Source of the DNA: AAA164-E04 sp964342825
GTDB taxonomy: Bacteria > Verrucomicrobiota > Verrucomicrobiia > Limisphaerales > AAA164-E04
Assembly: GCA_964342825.1 (NCBI GenBank)
Contig: CAYFHO010000025.1
Coordinates: 1 to 57,904 of the forward strand
Reading direction: 5' to 3'
DNA length: 57,904 nt
The position numbers were made by a program, and so were the translations under genes. Under the pieces are notes generated by a model. The model searched no databases, was not told the DNA's origin, and was given only the letters and a program-made list of their open reading frames with translations. Shown piece after piece: positions 44,984 through 53,893 of the stretch (its first letter is position 1; each line of letters starts with the position of its first letter).

Positions 44984-46807
44984 ATGGGACGTGATTCCAA
45001 ACACAATTACGACGAAAGCAAGATCAAGACACTGTCTTCGTTAGAGCATATCCGGCTTCGCACCGGCATGTATATCGGCCGAATCGGAGATGGCTCTCAT
45101 TATGACGACGGAGCATACATATTGCTCAAGGAAGTCATCGACAATGCCATTGATGAATACATCATGGGATTTGGTAAGGAGGTTATCATTGAAATCGAAG
45201 ACAAGAAAATCAGTGTCCGTGATTTTGGGAGAGGGATTCCTTTAGGGAAGATGGTGGACTGCGTTTCCACCATCAACACCGGAGCGAAGTACAATGACGA
45301 AGTTTTTCAATTCAGTGTCGGATTGAATGGAGTTGGAACCAAAGCTGTCAATGCGCTTTCGCAATCGTTCCTGGTGCGCTCCTATCGCGATGGGGCCTAT
45401 GCAGAAGCTTCCTTTTCAAAGGGTGACTTGAAGAATCGGAAAAAAGGCAAATGCAAAGATGAGGCCAACGGTACTTATGTTGAATTCATCCCTGATTCAG
45501 GAATCTTTAAAAAACTCCAGCTCAAGCCCGAACTCATCGAGAGGCGTTTAAAGCATTACAGTTATTTAAATTCAGGACTTAAGTTGATTTGCAATGGGGA
45601 AACCTTCTACTCACGCCATGGATTGCTGGACTTGATCCGAGAGGATGTGGATGACGAAGCCATATACCCTCCTTTTTATTATAGTTCCAAAACACTTGAA
45701 TTTTGTTTCACCCACAGCACGGGGCGATCAGGAGAAACCTTTTTCTCCTTTGTCAACGGGCAGTATACTTCAGATGGGGGGACCCATTTAAGTGCCTTCC
45801 GAGAAGGGTTACTCAAAGCCGTCAATGAATACGCCAAAGGGAAGTTTGATGGTGATGATGTACGTGAATGCATGGTAGGTGCGGTGGCCATCCGGCTTCA
45901 GGATCCTCTGTTTGAATCCCAGACAAAAAACAAGCTGGGTAACAGCGAAATTCGATCAGACATTGTTTCCAAAGTCCGCGAGGAGGTGCTGCATTTATTG
46001 CACAAGGACAAGGAGGTTGCCGACAAGCTAGTAGCCAAAGTCGAAGACACCCGCAAACTTCGTAAAGAATTGATGGCGGTCAAAAAAATGGCCCGTGAAC
46101 GTGCGAAGGCCGTGAGTTTGCGTATTCCTCAGCTCAAAGATTGCAAAAAGCATCTCAACAAGAAAAAGGGCAAAGGCGAGGGCACCATGGTTTTTATAAC
46201 GGAAGGGGTTTCTGCAGCAGGTTCTATCGTCAGTTGCCGTGATGTGAACAATCAGGCAATCTTCACATTGAAAGGAAAACCTCTGAACGTATGGGATCTG
46301 AAACGTGACGTCGTTTATAAAAACGATGAGATGTATAACCTGATGTGTTGTTTGGGAATTGAAAATTCTCTGGACGATTTACGTTATGATAAAGTCGTGT
46401 TGGCGACAGATGCTGATGTGGATGGATTGCATATTCGAAACTTGATGATCACCTATTTCTTCAGATTTTTCGACCAACTCATCTACGAGGGACATCTCTA
46501 CATTTTGGAGACACCTCTGTTTAGAGTCAGAAACAAGAAAAAGACCATCTATTGCTATTCTGAAGCGGAACGAGAGGCAGCAGTGCAGAAATTGGCCCGT
46601 GGGGTGGAAATTACACGATTCAAAGGGCTCGGAGAAATATCTCCTTCTGAATTTAAATATTTCATCGGGGATGACATGCGATTGAGTCAGGTGGAGTATG
46701 CGTCACACAGTGATGCAAATCATATCATATCATTCTACATGGGGCGTAATACACCTCAGCGCAAAGATTACATCATGGACAATTTGATTGTTCCAGTTGA
46801 GGACTAA
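44984..46807 (+). CDS. parE: Topoisomerase IV subunit B
   Basis: This is the ATPase subunit of a type IIA topoisomerase that decatenates chromosomes. The ATG at 44984 gives 607 aa (MGRDSKHNYDESKIKTLSSLEHIRLRTG in three parts); the frame extends to a TTG at 44918 without similarity. The GHKL ATPase has EVIDNAIDE, DFGRGIP and VGLNGVGTKAVNALS. The Toprim domain has E407 in the EGxSA motif and DADVD (476-480). The C-terminus lacks the extra GyrB insert, and TopoIV-type sequence (LFRVRNKKKTIYC, GRNTPQRKDYI) resembles the Bacteroidota ParE subtype. The EG-V-SAAGS motif has Val409 in place of the usual Asp. The gene is 23 bp before the A subunit. Confidence 0.93.
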   Translation: MGRDSKHNYDESKIKTLSSLEHIRLRTGMYIGRIGDGSHYDDGAYILLKEVIDNAIDEYIMGFGKEVIIEIEDKKISVRDFGRGIPLGKMVDCVSTINTGAKYNDEVFQFSVGLNGVGTKAVNALSQSFLVRSYRDGAYAEASFSKGDLKNRKKGKCKDEANGTYVEFIPDSGIFKKLQLKPELIERRLKHYSYLNSGLKLICNGETFYSRHGLLDLIREDVDDEAIYPPFYYSSKTLEFCFTHSTGRSGETFFSFVNGQYTSDGGTHLSAFREGLLKAVNEYAKGKFDGDDVRECMVGAVAIRLQDPLFESQTKNKLGNSEIRSDIVSKVREEVLHLLHKDKEVADKLVAKVEDTRKLRKELMAVKKMARERAKAVSLRIPQLKDCKKHLNKKKGKGEGTMVFITEGVSAAGSIVSCRDVNNQAIFTLKGKPLNVWDLKRDVVYKNDEMYNLMCCLGIENSLDDLRYDKVVLATDADVDGLHIRNLMITYFFRFFDQLIYEGHLYILETPLFRVRNKKKTIYCYSEAEREAAVQKLARGVEITRFKGLGEISPSEFKYFIGDDMRLSQVEYASHSDANHIISFYMGRNTPQRKDYIMDNLIVPVED

Positions 46808-46830
46808 TTAAAAACTGAACTTTTTCCATC

Positions 46831-48933
46831 ATGTCACCCAAGAAGAAGAAAAGCGTGCCACCACAGGACTCGGATTTGCCTTTGGATGAAAATGGAGATC
46901 AGGAAACACCTGATACACCGGCGCAGGACACGAACGACTCTCCGCCTTCAGATGTTCCTGAGGAAGAAAATTCTCAATACGGCAAACATGGAGAAGGAAC
47001 GCGTCTCCAGCGTCGAATGGATGAGAATTTCTTAGAATACGCATCCTACGTCATACGTGATCGCGCCATTCCAAACCTGGTGGACGGATTAAAACCTGTT
47101 CAGCGACGCATCCTTTGGTCTCTTCATCAAAACGACGATGGTAAATTTATCAAAGTGGCCAACATCGTTGGGCATAGTATGCAGTACCATCCTCATGGGG
47201 ATGCGTCCATTGGCGATGCCTTGGTGGTTCTGACCAACAAACGCTATTTGATCGAGGGGCAGGGGAATTTCGGGAATGTGTTTACCGGTGATCCGGCAGC
47301 GGCCTCCAGGTACATTGAATGTCGGTTGACTGAGTTGGCTCGGACTCAGATGTTCAACAATGAGTTGACCGAGTTTGTTCCCAGTTATGATGGCCGCAAC
47401 AAGGAACCTGTCTGCCTGCCCAGCAAATTGCCGTTATTATTGATGCTGGGAGCGGAAGGGATTGCCGTCGGGTTGTCCGCCAAGATTTTACCCCATAACT
47501 TTTGTGAACTTTTGGAAGCCCAGATTGCCATTCTCCGCAAACAGCCGTTTCAGGTGCTTCCCGATTTTCCTGCCGGTGGATTGATGGATGCCTCAGGGTA
47601 TGATGACGGCAAGGGAAGCATCAAGATACGAGCTAAGATTGAGGTGAAGGATCAATCGACTCTTCACATTACAGAAATTCCGCCAGCCACCACGACGGAA
47701 TCCTTGATTTCATCCATTGAAGATGCAACCCGCAAGGGCAAGCTCAAGGTGCGAAGCATCAACGATTTCACTGCTGAACAAATAGAAATTGAAATCAAAT
47801 CCCCCCCTGGAGTTCATGCAGAAAAACTAGTGCCTGCCCTCTACGCCTTTACAGGATGTGAGACCAGTATATCGAGTCGCCTGATTGTCATTAGAGACAA
47901 TCGACCGGTTGAAATGACCGTCAGTGAGGTGTTGAAATTTAACACCCAACAGCTCGTGGACCTGTTGAGGCGCGAACTGGAACTTAAAGAGCAAAAGCTG
48001 CTTGAGGATCTGTTTTTCAAGACCTTGGTTCGTATTTTTATTGAAAATCGAATCTATAAAAAAATCGAAACCTGCAAGACCAACGAGGCAATCTACGCGG
48101 CGATTTACAAGGGATTTGAGCCATACCGCGATCAGTATTACCGGGACATTACGGATGACGACATCGAGATGTTGTTGGGAGTGCGCATCCGGCGTATTTC
48201 ACTTTTCGACATCAATCGGCATAAGGAAGAAATGGAAAAAGTGCAGGCAGAGTTGACTGAGACTCGCAAGCACTTGAAATCGATCACCCGATATACCATT
48301 AATCACATCAAGGGACTGCTGAAGAAATACGGTGATGATTATCCACGGAGAACCCAGATCGCAGAATTCGTTGCGGTGACGGCCAAAGATGCCGCTTTCA
48401 AGTCTTTGAAATTTTCCTATGATCGATCCAAAGGATATCTTGGTCATAAAATCTCGGGAGATGAATTTCAAATCCCCTGTTCCAAATATGATAAAGTACT
48501 TTTGGTGTTCAAAGACGGAGCTTACAAAGTCATCGAGGTACCTGATAAACTGTTCGTAGGGAAAGATGTCATATACTGTGCACGCCCGGATCGAGATCGG
48601 GAAATGACAATGGCATATCAAAGCAAAGGAGTGACTTACCTCAAGAGATTCACATTCGGAGGTACCATCACCAACAAGGACTATCGCCTGGCTCCAGAAA
48701 AATCAAAGGTCCTGTTCTTCGAGGAAGATACGCCAGAGGATCTTTATATCAAATTCAAACCGGCACCCAGGCAGAAAGTGAATCAGCAAATCGCCAAACC
48801 CCGTGAGCTTGCAGTGAAATCCGCCAAAGCCAAAGGAAACCAAATTTCCATCAAGGAAGTTCAGTCCATCCGAACCAAGCCGCCTCGAAATTGGGAACCT
48901 GACGCAACTACAACTGAACTGAGGTTTGTTTGA
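46831..48933 (+). CDS. parC: Topoisomerase IV subunit A
   Basis: This is the DNA-cleaving subunit of topoisomerase IV. In 700 aa, after an acidic low-complexity N-terminal extension (about 1-55), comes the GyrA/ParC breakage-reunion domain. It holds RAIPNLVDGLKPVQRRILW, HPHGDASIGDAL and the catalytic Tyr161 in AASRYIECRLTEL. A coiled-coil tower follows (about 350-490, RRELELKEQKLL). The C-terminal part (about 500-620) is shorter than the six-bladed GyrA pinwheel and has no GyrA-box, consistent with ParC. The tail is basic (KPAPRQKVNQQIAKPRELAVK). It is paired with parE upstream, and the two probably form one operon. Confidence 0.93.
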   Translation: MSPKKKKSVPPQDSDLPLDENGDQETPDTPAQDTNDSPPSDVPEEENSQYGKHGEGTRLQRRMDENFLEYASYVIRDRAIPNLVDGLKPVQRRILWSLHQNDDGKFIKVANIVGHSMQYHPHGDASIGDALVVLTNKRYLIEGQGNFGNVFTGDPAAASRYIECRLTELARTQMFNNELTEFVPSYDGRNKEPVCLPSKLPLLLMLGAEGIAVGLSAKILPHNFCELLEAQIAILRKQPFQVLPDFPAGGLMDASGYDDGKGSIKIRAKIEVKDQSTLHITEIPPATTTESLISSIEDATRKGKLKVRSINDFTAEQIEIEIKSPPGVHAEKLVPALYAFTGCETSISSRLIVIRDNRPVEMTVSEVLKFNTQQLVDLLRRELELKEQKLLEDLFFKTLVRIFIENRIYKKIETCKTNEAIYAAIYKGFEPYRDQYYRDITDDDIEMLLGVRIRRISLFDINRHKEEMEKVQAELTETRKHLKSITRYTINHIKGLLKKYGDDYPRRTQIAEFVAVTAKDAAFKSLKFSYDRSKGYLGHKISGDEFQIPCSKYDKVLLVFKDGAYKVIEVPDKLFVGKDVIYCARPDRDREMTMAYQSKGVTYLKRFTFGGTITNKDYRLAPEKSKVLFFEEDTPEDLYIKFKPAPRQKVNQQIAKPRELAVKSAKAKGNQISIKEVQSIRTKPPRNWEPDATTTELRFV

Positions 48934-48985
48934 TTTTGTTGGTCCTGATGAAATTCGTTTTCAAAGGATTTAATGGCCATGATCT

Positions 48986-50863
48986 TTAAAGTCGTCCCGC
49001 CAAATAGTCCAAACGCCTTTTCACTTCATTTTGTCCCTCTGGATCTTTTAGCTTTGTGACATCGAAGGAGAAGCCGTTCTCTTTGTCGTGAAAAAGCACG
49101 GCTGAATTCAATGTGATCAATGATACCAGGTCGCCGTGATCACCGTTTAACACCTCATAGAAGGTGGGGCGGGGATCGATGTTTTTGGTTAATGCAAGAA
49201 ACTCTGCAGCTCGAACTTTCACCAATGGATCCGGATCCATCATGAGTAATTCCGCGTTTCTTAAAAACAAACTGGCTTTTGCTCCAAAGGAGCTACATAC
49301 GGTCAATGCCCAGTAGCGAACGAGTGGCGACTTGTGATTCAGAGCCTGTTCTATTTTATTTTCCACTTTTTCAAATGGCTGGAGTGCCAGATTGGCGGTT
49401 TGCAGAAGAAACTGGATTTCATCGGTATGTGAGTGGCCGTAAGCAATGCCATCCTTGAGAGCATGCTTCACCATGTAGCTTTCAGGATAAAAACTCAGAT
49501 CGTTTATCTCACCTAATTTTTGATTCAGGCGATCGCGCATGGTGATCAGCAGAGCCTTGTGTCCTGGATCCTCTGCAAGATTCTGGGTTTCGTGTGGATC
49601 GATGCTCAGGTCGAAAAGTTGTTCTGCCTGTTTAGGCAGGAAAAAAGCTGATTGGATTTCGTTGAGCTTTCCTGCTCGAAAAAGAGATCTCCATTCTTCG
49701 TAGGCCAACATGATGTAACGGTAATTGTTTTGTAATCCGTCAGGATAAAAGGGCTGAAAACTGCGAATGTATTTGTAATTTCCTTTTCGGATAGATCGGC
49801 ACATTTCATATTTCTCGTCAAAACGATCTGCATTACCAAATGCCTCATCTCTGTGATTCAACACGTTTTCCGAGATGGCAGGTCCCAGGAAGGGAGTTCC
49901 GTCCAGAACTTTTGGGATTTTGATGCCAGCCAGATGCAGAAGTGTGGGGCCAAAATCGATAAAACTGACGAATCCTTCGATGCGTGATCCTGTTTCAAGG
50001 GGGATTTCCGTTCTCCATTTTTCCGGAATTCGAACAACCAATGGAATGTGAAGTCCGCTTTCATGAAGGTAACCTTTGCCTCTTGGAAGCACTCCTCCAT
50101 GATCTCCGAAATAAAAAATAAACGTGTTCTCCAACAGGCCGTCTTCCTTCAGGTTTTCAACCAATCCGTGCACCAGGGTGTCCATTTGCCTGATGCGATC
50201 AAAATAGCGGGCATAGGTGAAACGAAAGGTTTCTGTGTTCGGGTGATAAGGTGCAACTGTGACCTCGTCTGGATTCGTTTTGGTCGGATCACTCTCAAAT
50301 GTTTTTTTTGGGAAATGTAGGGAGCTTTCATGTGACACTCCAAAAGTATGCATATGAAAGAAAGGAGTGTCTTGAGACGGTCGATTGCGCCATGTGGCTT
50401 TGCGGGAGGACTCGTCCCATACGTCATTACTTTCGACAACATTATAATCTTTTTTACTGTTGTTTGTAGTGTAGTAACCTGCACCGCGCAGGTATGCAGG
50501 CCACATTTTTACATTGTCAGGCAGGTGAGCGGGCGTGTGTTTTCGGTGATATTGAAATCCGGCTTTTGGTGCAAGAATACCAGTCATCAATGTTGTCCGT
50601 GCCACCGAACAGACAGGAGCATTGGAAAAGGCGTGATTAAAAACCAGGCCTTGTTCGGCAAGAGATTCAATAGCTGGAGTGGCTCCCTGCTCGGCACCGT
50701 ATAATCGGAGGTAATGTTTTGAATTGTCTTCAGAAAGGATGAAAACAAAATTGGGTTTGTCCTTTGCTGACCCTTTGACCTCGGTGCCATTAAAAACATA
50801 GATGGTCGCAATGATAGCCATCAAAAATTTCCAAACGGACGCGTTTGTTGGGTGTTTTTGCAT
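48986..50863 (-). CDS. Exported sulfatase with HEAT-like C-terminus
   Basis: This periplasmic alkaline-phosphatase-fold sulfatase probably removes sulfate esters from polysaccharides. The start at 50863 gives 625 aa with a signal peptide (about 10-31). The metal site begins PNFVFILSEDNSKH, and the formylglycine signature is PVCSVARTTLMTG with Cys85. Later YFGDHGGVLPRGKGYLHESG supplies the second metal/His cluster. From about 500 on the chain is helical and repeat-like (LNHKSPLVRYWALTVCSSF, PDPLVKVRAAEFLAL), a HEAT-type tail. The CSVAR sequence differs from the common C-x-(P/A)-x-R at position 3 (Val). Maturation would need a formylglycine-generating enzyme or anSME, neither in the window. Confidence 0.88.
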   Translation of the reverse strand: MQKHPTNASVWKFLMAIIATIYVFNGTEVKGSAKDKPNFVFILSEDNSKHYLRLYGAEQGATPAIESLAEQGLVFNHAFSNAPVCSVARTTLMTGILAPKAGFQYHRKHTPAHLPDNVKMWPAYLRGAGYYTTNNSKKDYNVVESNDVWDESSRKATWRNRPSQDTPFFHMHTFGVSHESSLHFPKKTFESDPTKTNPDEVTVAPYHPNTETFRFTYARYFDRIRQMDTLVHGLVENLKEDGLLENTFIFYFGDHGGVLPRGKGYLHESGLHIPLVVRIPEKWRTEIPLETGSRIEGFVSFIDFGPTLLHLAGIKIPKVLDGTPFLGPAISENVLNHRDEAFGNADRFDEKYEMCRSIRKGNYKYIRSFQPFYPDGLQNNYRYIMLAYEEWRSLFRAGKLNEIQSAFFLPKQAEQLFDLSIDPHETQNLAEDPGHKALLITMRDRLNQKLGEINDLSFYPESYMVKHALKDGIAYGHSHTDEIQFLLQTANLALQPFEKVENKIEQALNHKSPLVRYWALTVCSSFGAKASLFLRNAELLMMDPDPLVKVRAAEFLALTKNIDPRPTFYEVLNGDHGDLVSLITLNSAVLFHDKENGFSFDVTKLKDPEGQNEVKRRLDYLAGRL

Positions 50864-50959
50864 GGGGTGATTAGAAACAAATCTGGGCGATTTGGCAATG
50901 AAAGGGTGAATCCTGTCTTTTAAGATTCGCGTCAAGGCGCACTAAGAGTCTTCAGATTT

Positions 50960-50994
50960 GTACATAAAAATGCGGCAGAAAAATTCCTGCCGCA
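50960..50994 (-). terminator. Intrinsic terminator of the peroxiredoxin gene
   Basis: TGCGGCAG (50971-50978) pairs with CTGCCGCA (50987-50994). On the minus strand the stem is followed by TTTTTATG. It is placed 22 bp after the stop. Confidence 0.85.
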
Positions 50995-51016
50995 AAATTT
51001 GATTGAAGGTAATTGA

Positions 51017-51616
51017 TTAAAGTTTGCCAGCGTTTTGGGCCAGGTATGTTGCGACTCCGTCAGCATCCGGCTTCATTCCAGAATCACCTTTGTTCCAGCC
51101 AGCAGGACAGACTTCGCCGTATTCCTCGAAGAATTGAAGGGCTTCCACCACACGAACATGTTCGTCGATGTTGCGACCCAGTGGCAGATTGTTCACTGTC
51201 TGTGATTGAACGATGCCGTTTTTATCGATGAGAAAAGTTCCGCGCATCGCCACATTGGCATCAGGATGTTCTATTCCGTAGGATTGGGTGATCTTGTGGT
51301 TCACATCGGCAATGATTGGGAATTTGACCGGGCCAATGCCACCTTTGTCGACAGGAGTGTTCCTCCAGGCATGATGGGTGAACTGAGAATCAATGGAAAC
51401 ACCAAGCACTTCTACACCCAGCTCTGCAAAAGTTGGTTGGCGGTGGTCCATTGCAATGATCTCGGTTGGACATACAAAGGTGAAATCTAATGGCCAGAAA
51501 AACAGGATCACATATTTGCCTCTGTAGTCCGACAATTTGATATCACTGATCGTTCCGTCCGGCATGGCTGCCGCGGCTGTAAAATCAGGCGCTTCTTTCG
51601 CAACTAGTACGCTCAT
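51017..51616 (-). CDS. Typical 2-Cys peroxiredoxin (AhpC/TSA family)
   Basis: This thiol peroxidase reduces hydrogen peroxide and organic hydroperoxides. In 199 aa the peroxidatic Cys49 is in FTFVCPTE and the resolving Cys170 is in GEVCPAGW, so it is a dimeric 2-Cys type. GGIG occurs at 92-95, a version of the GGLG motif linked to over-oxidation sensitivity, but the C-terminal YF motif is absent. It is a single gene with its own terminator downstream, divergent from nothing nearby. The upstream gap to the Nudix gene is 146 bp. No thioredoxin or AhpF partner adjoins it. Confidence 0.95.
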   Translation of the reverse strand: MSVLVAKEAPDFTAAAAMPDGTISDIKLSDYRGKYVILFFWPLDFTFVCPTEIIAMDHRQPTFAELGVEVLGVSIDSQFTHHAWRNTPVDKGGIGPVKFPIIADVNHKITQSYGIEHPDANVAMRGTFLIDKNGIVQSQTVNNLPLGRNIDEHVRVVEALQFFEEYGEVCPAGWNKGDSGMKPDADGVATYLAQNAGKL

Positions 51617-51762
51617 AGATTTCTATATTCTGATGGATTCGTTCTTATTGTTTTGTTTGTTTTTTCCTGATGGGTCGGATGACCGAGACAGGCAACTCAC
51701 TATGGCTCCAAATGACAGTGATGCCAAAGAAAAATGATGCGACTTCAAGAATTTGCCGAAGA

Positions 51763-52308
51763 TCACAGTTTTCCCAACAACTTGTAATGATAAAATGCCA
51801 CCACGACCAATGAGTGATGAACAACTCCTGTTTTTACGAGATGATCCATTTTATCCAACGGCAGCAGTTTGGTTTGGATGTCTTCCCCGGAGTCAAATTC
51901 GGTTGAATGCTTTAGTTCGCAATTCTCGATGAGAACGGTGCGGCAGTAATTGCTCATGATGGCAGGATTGGGGGCGATTTCACCAATGACCCTGGCATTG
52001 ACACCTTCGTATCCTGTTTCCTCCCTTAATTCCCTGATACCTGTCACGACAGGAGAGTCATCCTCGGGATCCATGACTCCACCCGGGATTTCCAAATCCA
52101 CTGTGTCTGTGCCATGACGAAACTGTTCGACCATGACCAGCTCTCTGTTGGGTGTCACCGCAATGATGTTCACCCAATCCGGGCAGTCCATGACATAAAA
52201 CTCCTGATCCTCCTGGGTGCGCGGATTGGTGCGGATCGCCGATCGAACGGAGACAATCCTGTAATTTTCAAGTTGTCGTGTGGATTTTGTTTTCCAGGGT
52301 TCAATCAT
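51763..52308 (-). CDS. Nudix hydrolase (ADP-ribose pyrophosphatase-like)
   Basis: This enzyme hydrolyses nucleoside diphosphates linked to another moiety, perhaps ADP-ribose. The start at 52308 gives 181 aa and overlaps the upstream gene stop as ATGA. The Nudix box is GGVMDPEDDSPVVTGIRELREETGY. Its REx(x)REETG core is intact, but the segment before it is one residue longer than GX5EX7RE and has Asp where the first Glu is usual. Upstream FRHGTDTVDLEIPGG is typical of NudF-like proteins. It is translationally coupled to the 79-aa gene. Confidence 0.87.
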   Translation of the reverse strand: MIEPWKTKSTRQLENYRIVSVRSAIRTNPRTQEDQEFYVMDCPDWVNIIAVTPNRELVMVEQFRHGTDTVDLEIPGGVMDPEDDSPVVTGIRELREETGYEGVNARVIGEIAPNPAIMSNYCRTVLIENCELKHSTEFDSGEDIQTKLLPLDKMDHLVKTGVVHHSLVVVAFYHYKLLGKL

Positions 52309-52544
52309 GGGGCAGAAATTCCTTGCTCCTTTGCAGCCCATCCCTGACGCATGAGACGCAATAAATGCATCAGGGCTTCCTGGTAAGATTTGTCTTTCTC
52401 CTCGGATAATTGGCGGGCTCGTTTGTCCAATTGCGAAGCTAGAACTTCGGTTTTCTCTCTTGGGCAGCCAAACTGCTCCAAAAGGGTTGCCAGTTGCCTC
52501 AACTCCTGGTCTCCCTTTGAAGGCGCCTCTGTTGGATTTTCCAT
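52305..52544 (-). CDS. Small helical protein, unknown
   Basis: This 79-aa protein is not recognised. The sequence is almost entirely predicted helix (ELRQLATLLEQFGCPREKTEVLASQLDKRARQLSEEKDK in parts), with charged heptad-like spacing suggesting a coiled coil and a short C-terminal GWAAKEQG segment. Coupling to the Nudix gene by ATGA and co-directional placement 33 bp after a cyclophilin support its being a real gene. Its function is unknown, and regulation of the Nudix enzyme is only a guess. Confidence 0.65.
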   Translation of the reverse strand: MENPTEAPSKGDQELRQLATLLEQFGCPREKTEVLASQLDKRARQLSEEKDKSYQEALMHLLRLMRQGWAAKEQGISAP

Positions 52545-52577
52545 TTGGCTCAGTTATGTTTTGGCGGGATAGCTAAA

Positions 52578-53093
52578 TCAACTTTCAGCTGTCTCGATTT
52601 TGATCGACTTCACTCCCATGCGGGTTTCAGGCTTGCTCTTTTCACCGCTATTGCTAATCAGGGTTGGCGTGTTGCCTATGGCATCCAAAACATCATCGCC
52701 TTCAATCAGCTCGCCGAAAGCTGTGTATTGGCCATCCAGAAAATTCGCTTCTGCCAGGCAAATAAAAAACTGGCTACCGGCAGAGTCGGGATGTTGGGAA
52801 CGTGCCATCGAGATAACACCTTTTACGTGCGGACGATCATTAAATTCAGCTTTGATCTTGTAACCTGGGCCACCGGTGCCAACGTGAGGGTGATCCTCCT
52901 TGCTCAGTGGGTCGCCACCCTGAATCATGAATCCTTTGACGATCCGATGGAAAGCGGTGCCATCATAGAATCCCTCATCGGCAAGTTTAATGAAATTTTC
53001 AACCGTCTTGGGTGCAACTTCCGGCCAAAACTTCAATTTCATGGTTCCGGCGTCTGTTTCAATGACTGCGATGGATGTATTTAGGTCTGCCAT
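52578..53093 (-). CDS. Cytoplasmic cyclophilin-type peptidyl-prolyl isomerase
   Basis: This is a prolyl cis-trans isomerase of 171 aa without a signal peptide. The cyclophilin active-site motifs are FHRIVKGFMIQGGD (catalytic Arg in FHRI), GSQFFICLAEANFLDGQYTAFG and VISMARSQHPDSAGS. It is the second of two cyclophilins on this strand. The other is exported, so they serve two compartments. Insert lengths suggest a short bacterial type close to PpiB. Confidence 0.94.
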   Translation of the reverse strand: MADLNTSIAVIETDAGTMKLKFWPEVAPKTVENFIKLADEGFYDGTAFHRIVKGFMIQGGDPLSKEDHPHVGTGGPGYKIKAEFNDRPHVKGVISMARSQHPDSAGSQFFICLAEANFLDGQYTAFGELIEGDDVLDAIGNTPTLISNSGEKSKPETRMGVKSIKIETAES

Positions 53094-53204
53094 AAGAGAG
53101 CACTATAGGCATCCAATTTGCAATTTGCAAACTTGATGCTTGTTCCAAGCGGATTTGGACTCCAAAAGCATGACGCTCGAAGAAGGGGAACTTGGTAAGG
53201 GTTC

Positions 53205-53783
53205 CTAATTGGCTTTTTGAATTTTTATGCTCTTAACCTCAAGCCGACTGGTGGGTTTGCTTCGTTCCCCGTTCGCACTTGCCTTTACAGGTGTTTTTCC
53301 AATTTTTTTCAGCACATCCAAACCGGATTTGACTTTTCCAAAAGCGGAACATTTTCCGTTCAATTGCGGAGCATTGCCCAGACAGAGGATAAACTGACTT
53401 CCTGAGGTTCCAGGCTTTGGGCCCGGAGCCATGGAAATAACTCCCAATTGATGAGGGCGTGGATTGATTTCAGCGCTGATCGTGTAGCCCGGCCCTCCCG
53501 TTCCCCAGGAGCTTTCCTGTGAAGGATCCTTGGTCAACGGATCTCCACCTTGAGCCATGATTCCGGAAATGATTCGGTGGAAGGCCGTACCGTCATAGAA
53601 TCCCTTTTTTGCCAGAGACTTGAAATTTTCAACAGATTTTGGGGCCACTTCAGGCCAAAATTCAACAATGATGGTGCCTGCTGAGGTTTCGATGGTCGCA
53701 ACCTCTCCATCGGCTGCTTTGATATTTATGGAAAAATAAATACCGACCACACAAGCGAGGATCCATGTGAGAAAATGTTTCAT
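53205..53783 (-). CDS. Exported cyclophilin-type peptidyl-prolyl isomerase
   Basis: This is a periplasmic prolyl isomerase. The start at 53783 gives 192 aa with a clear signal peptide (MKHFLTWILACVVGIYFSINIKA). The catalytic region is FHRIISGIMAQGGDP, with GSQFILCLGNAPQLNGKCSAFG downstream. The surrounding AVAPKSVENFKSLAKKGFYDG matches its cytoplasmic neighbour, which points to a paralogous pair. The 112-bp gap to the second cyclophilin and the 111-bp gap to divergent ftsK leave room for a promoter at each start. Confidence 0.93.
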   Translation of the reverse strand: MKHFLTWILACVVGIYFSINIKAADGEVATIETSAGTIIVEFWPEVAPKSVENFKSLAKKGFYDGTAFHRIISGIMAQGGDPLTKDPSQESSWGTGGPGYTISAEINPRPHQLGVISMAPGPKPGTSGSQFILCLGNAPQLNGKCSAFGKVKSGLDVLKKIGKTPVKASANGERSKPTSRLEVKSIKIQKAN

Positions 53784-53893
53784 GTACGATTGAATCTGAA
53801 TTCGTTCTGGCATACATGGACGTTTTAGTCACGTTTAGAATTCGAAATAATTTTCAATTGTTCAAACCCCGCGCCTTGATTAGGCTGCTCGCC

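Noticed and set aside
51537..51737. 66-codon plus-strand frame upstream of the peroxiredoxin start
   Set aside because: It overlaps the peroxiredoxin 5' end in antisense and has no ribosome site or motif.
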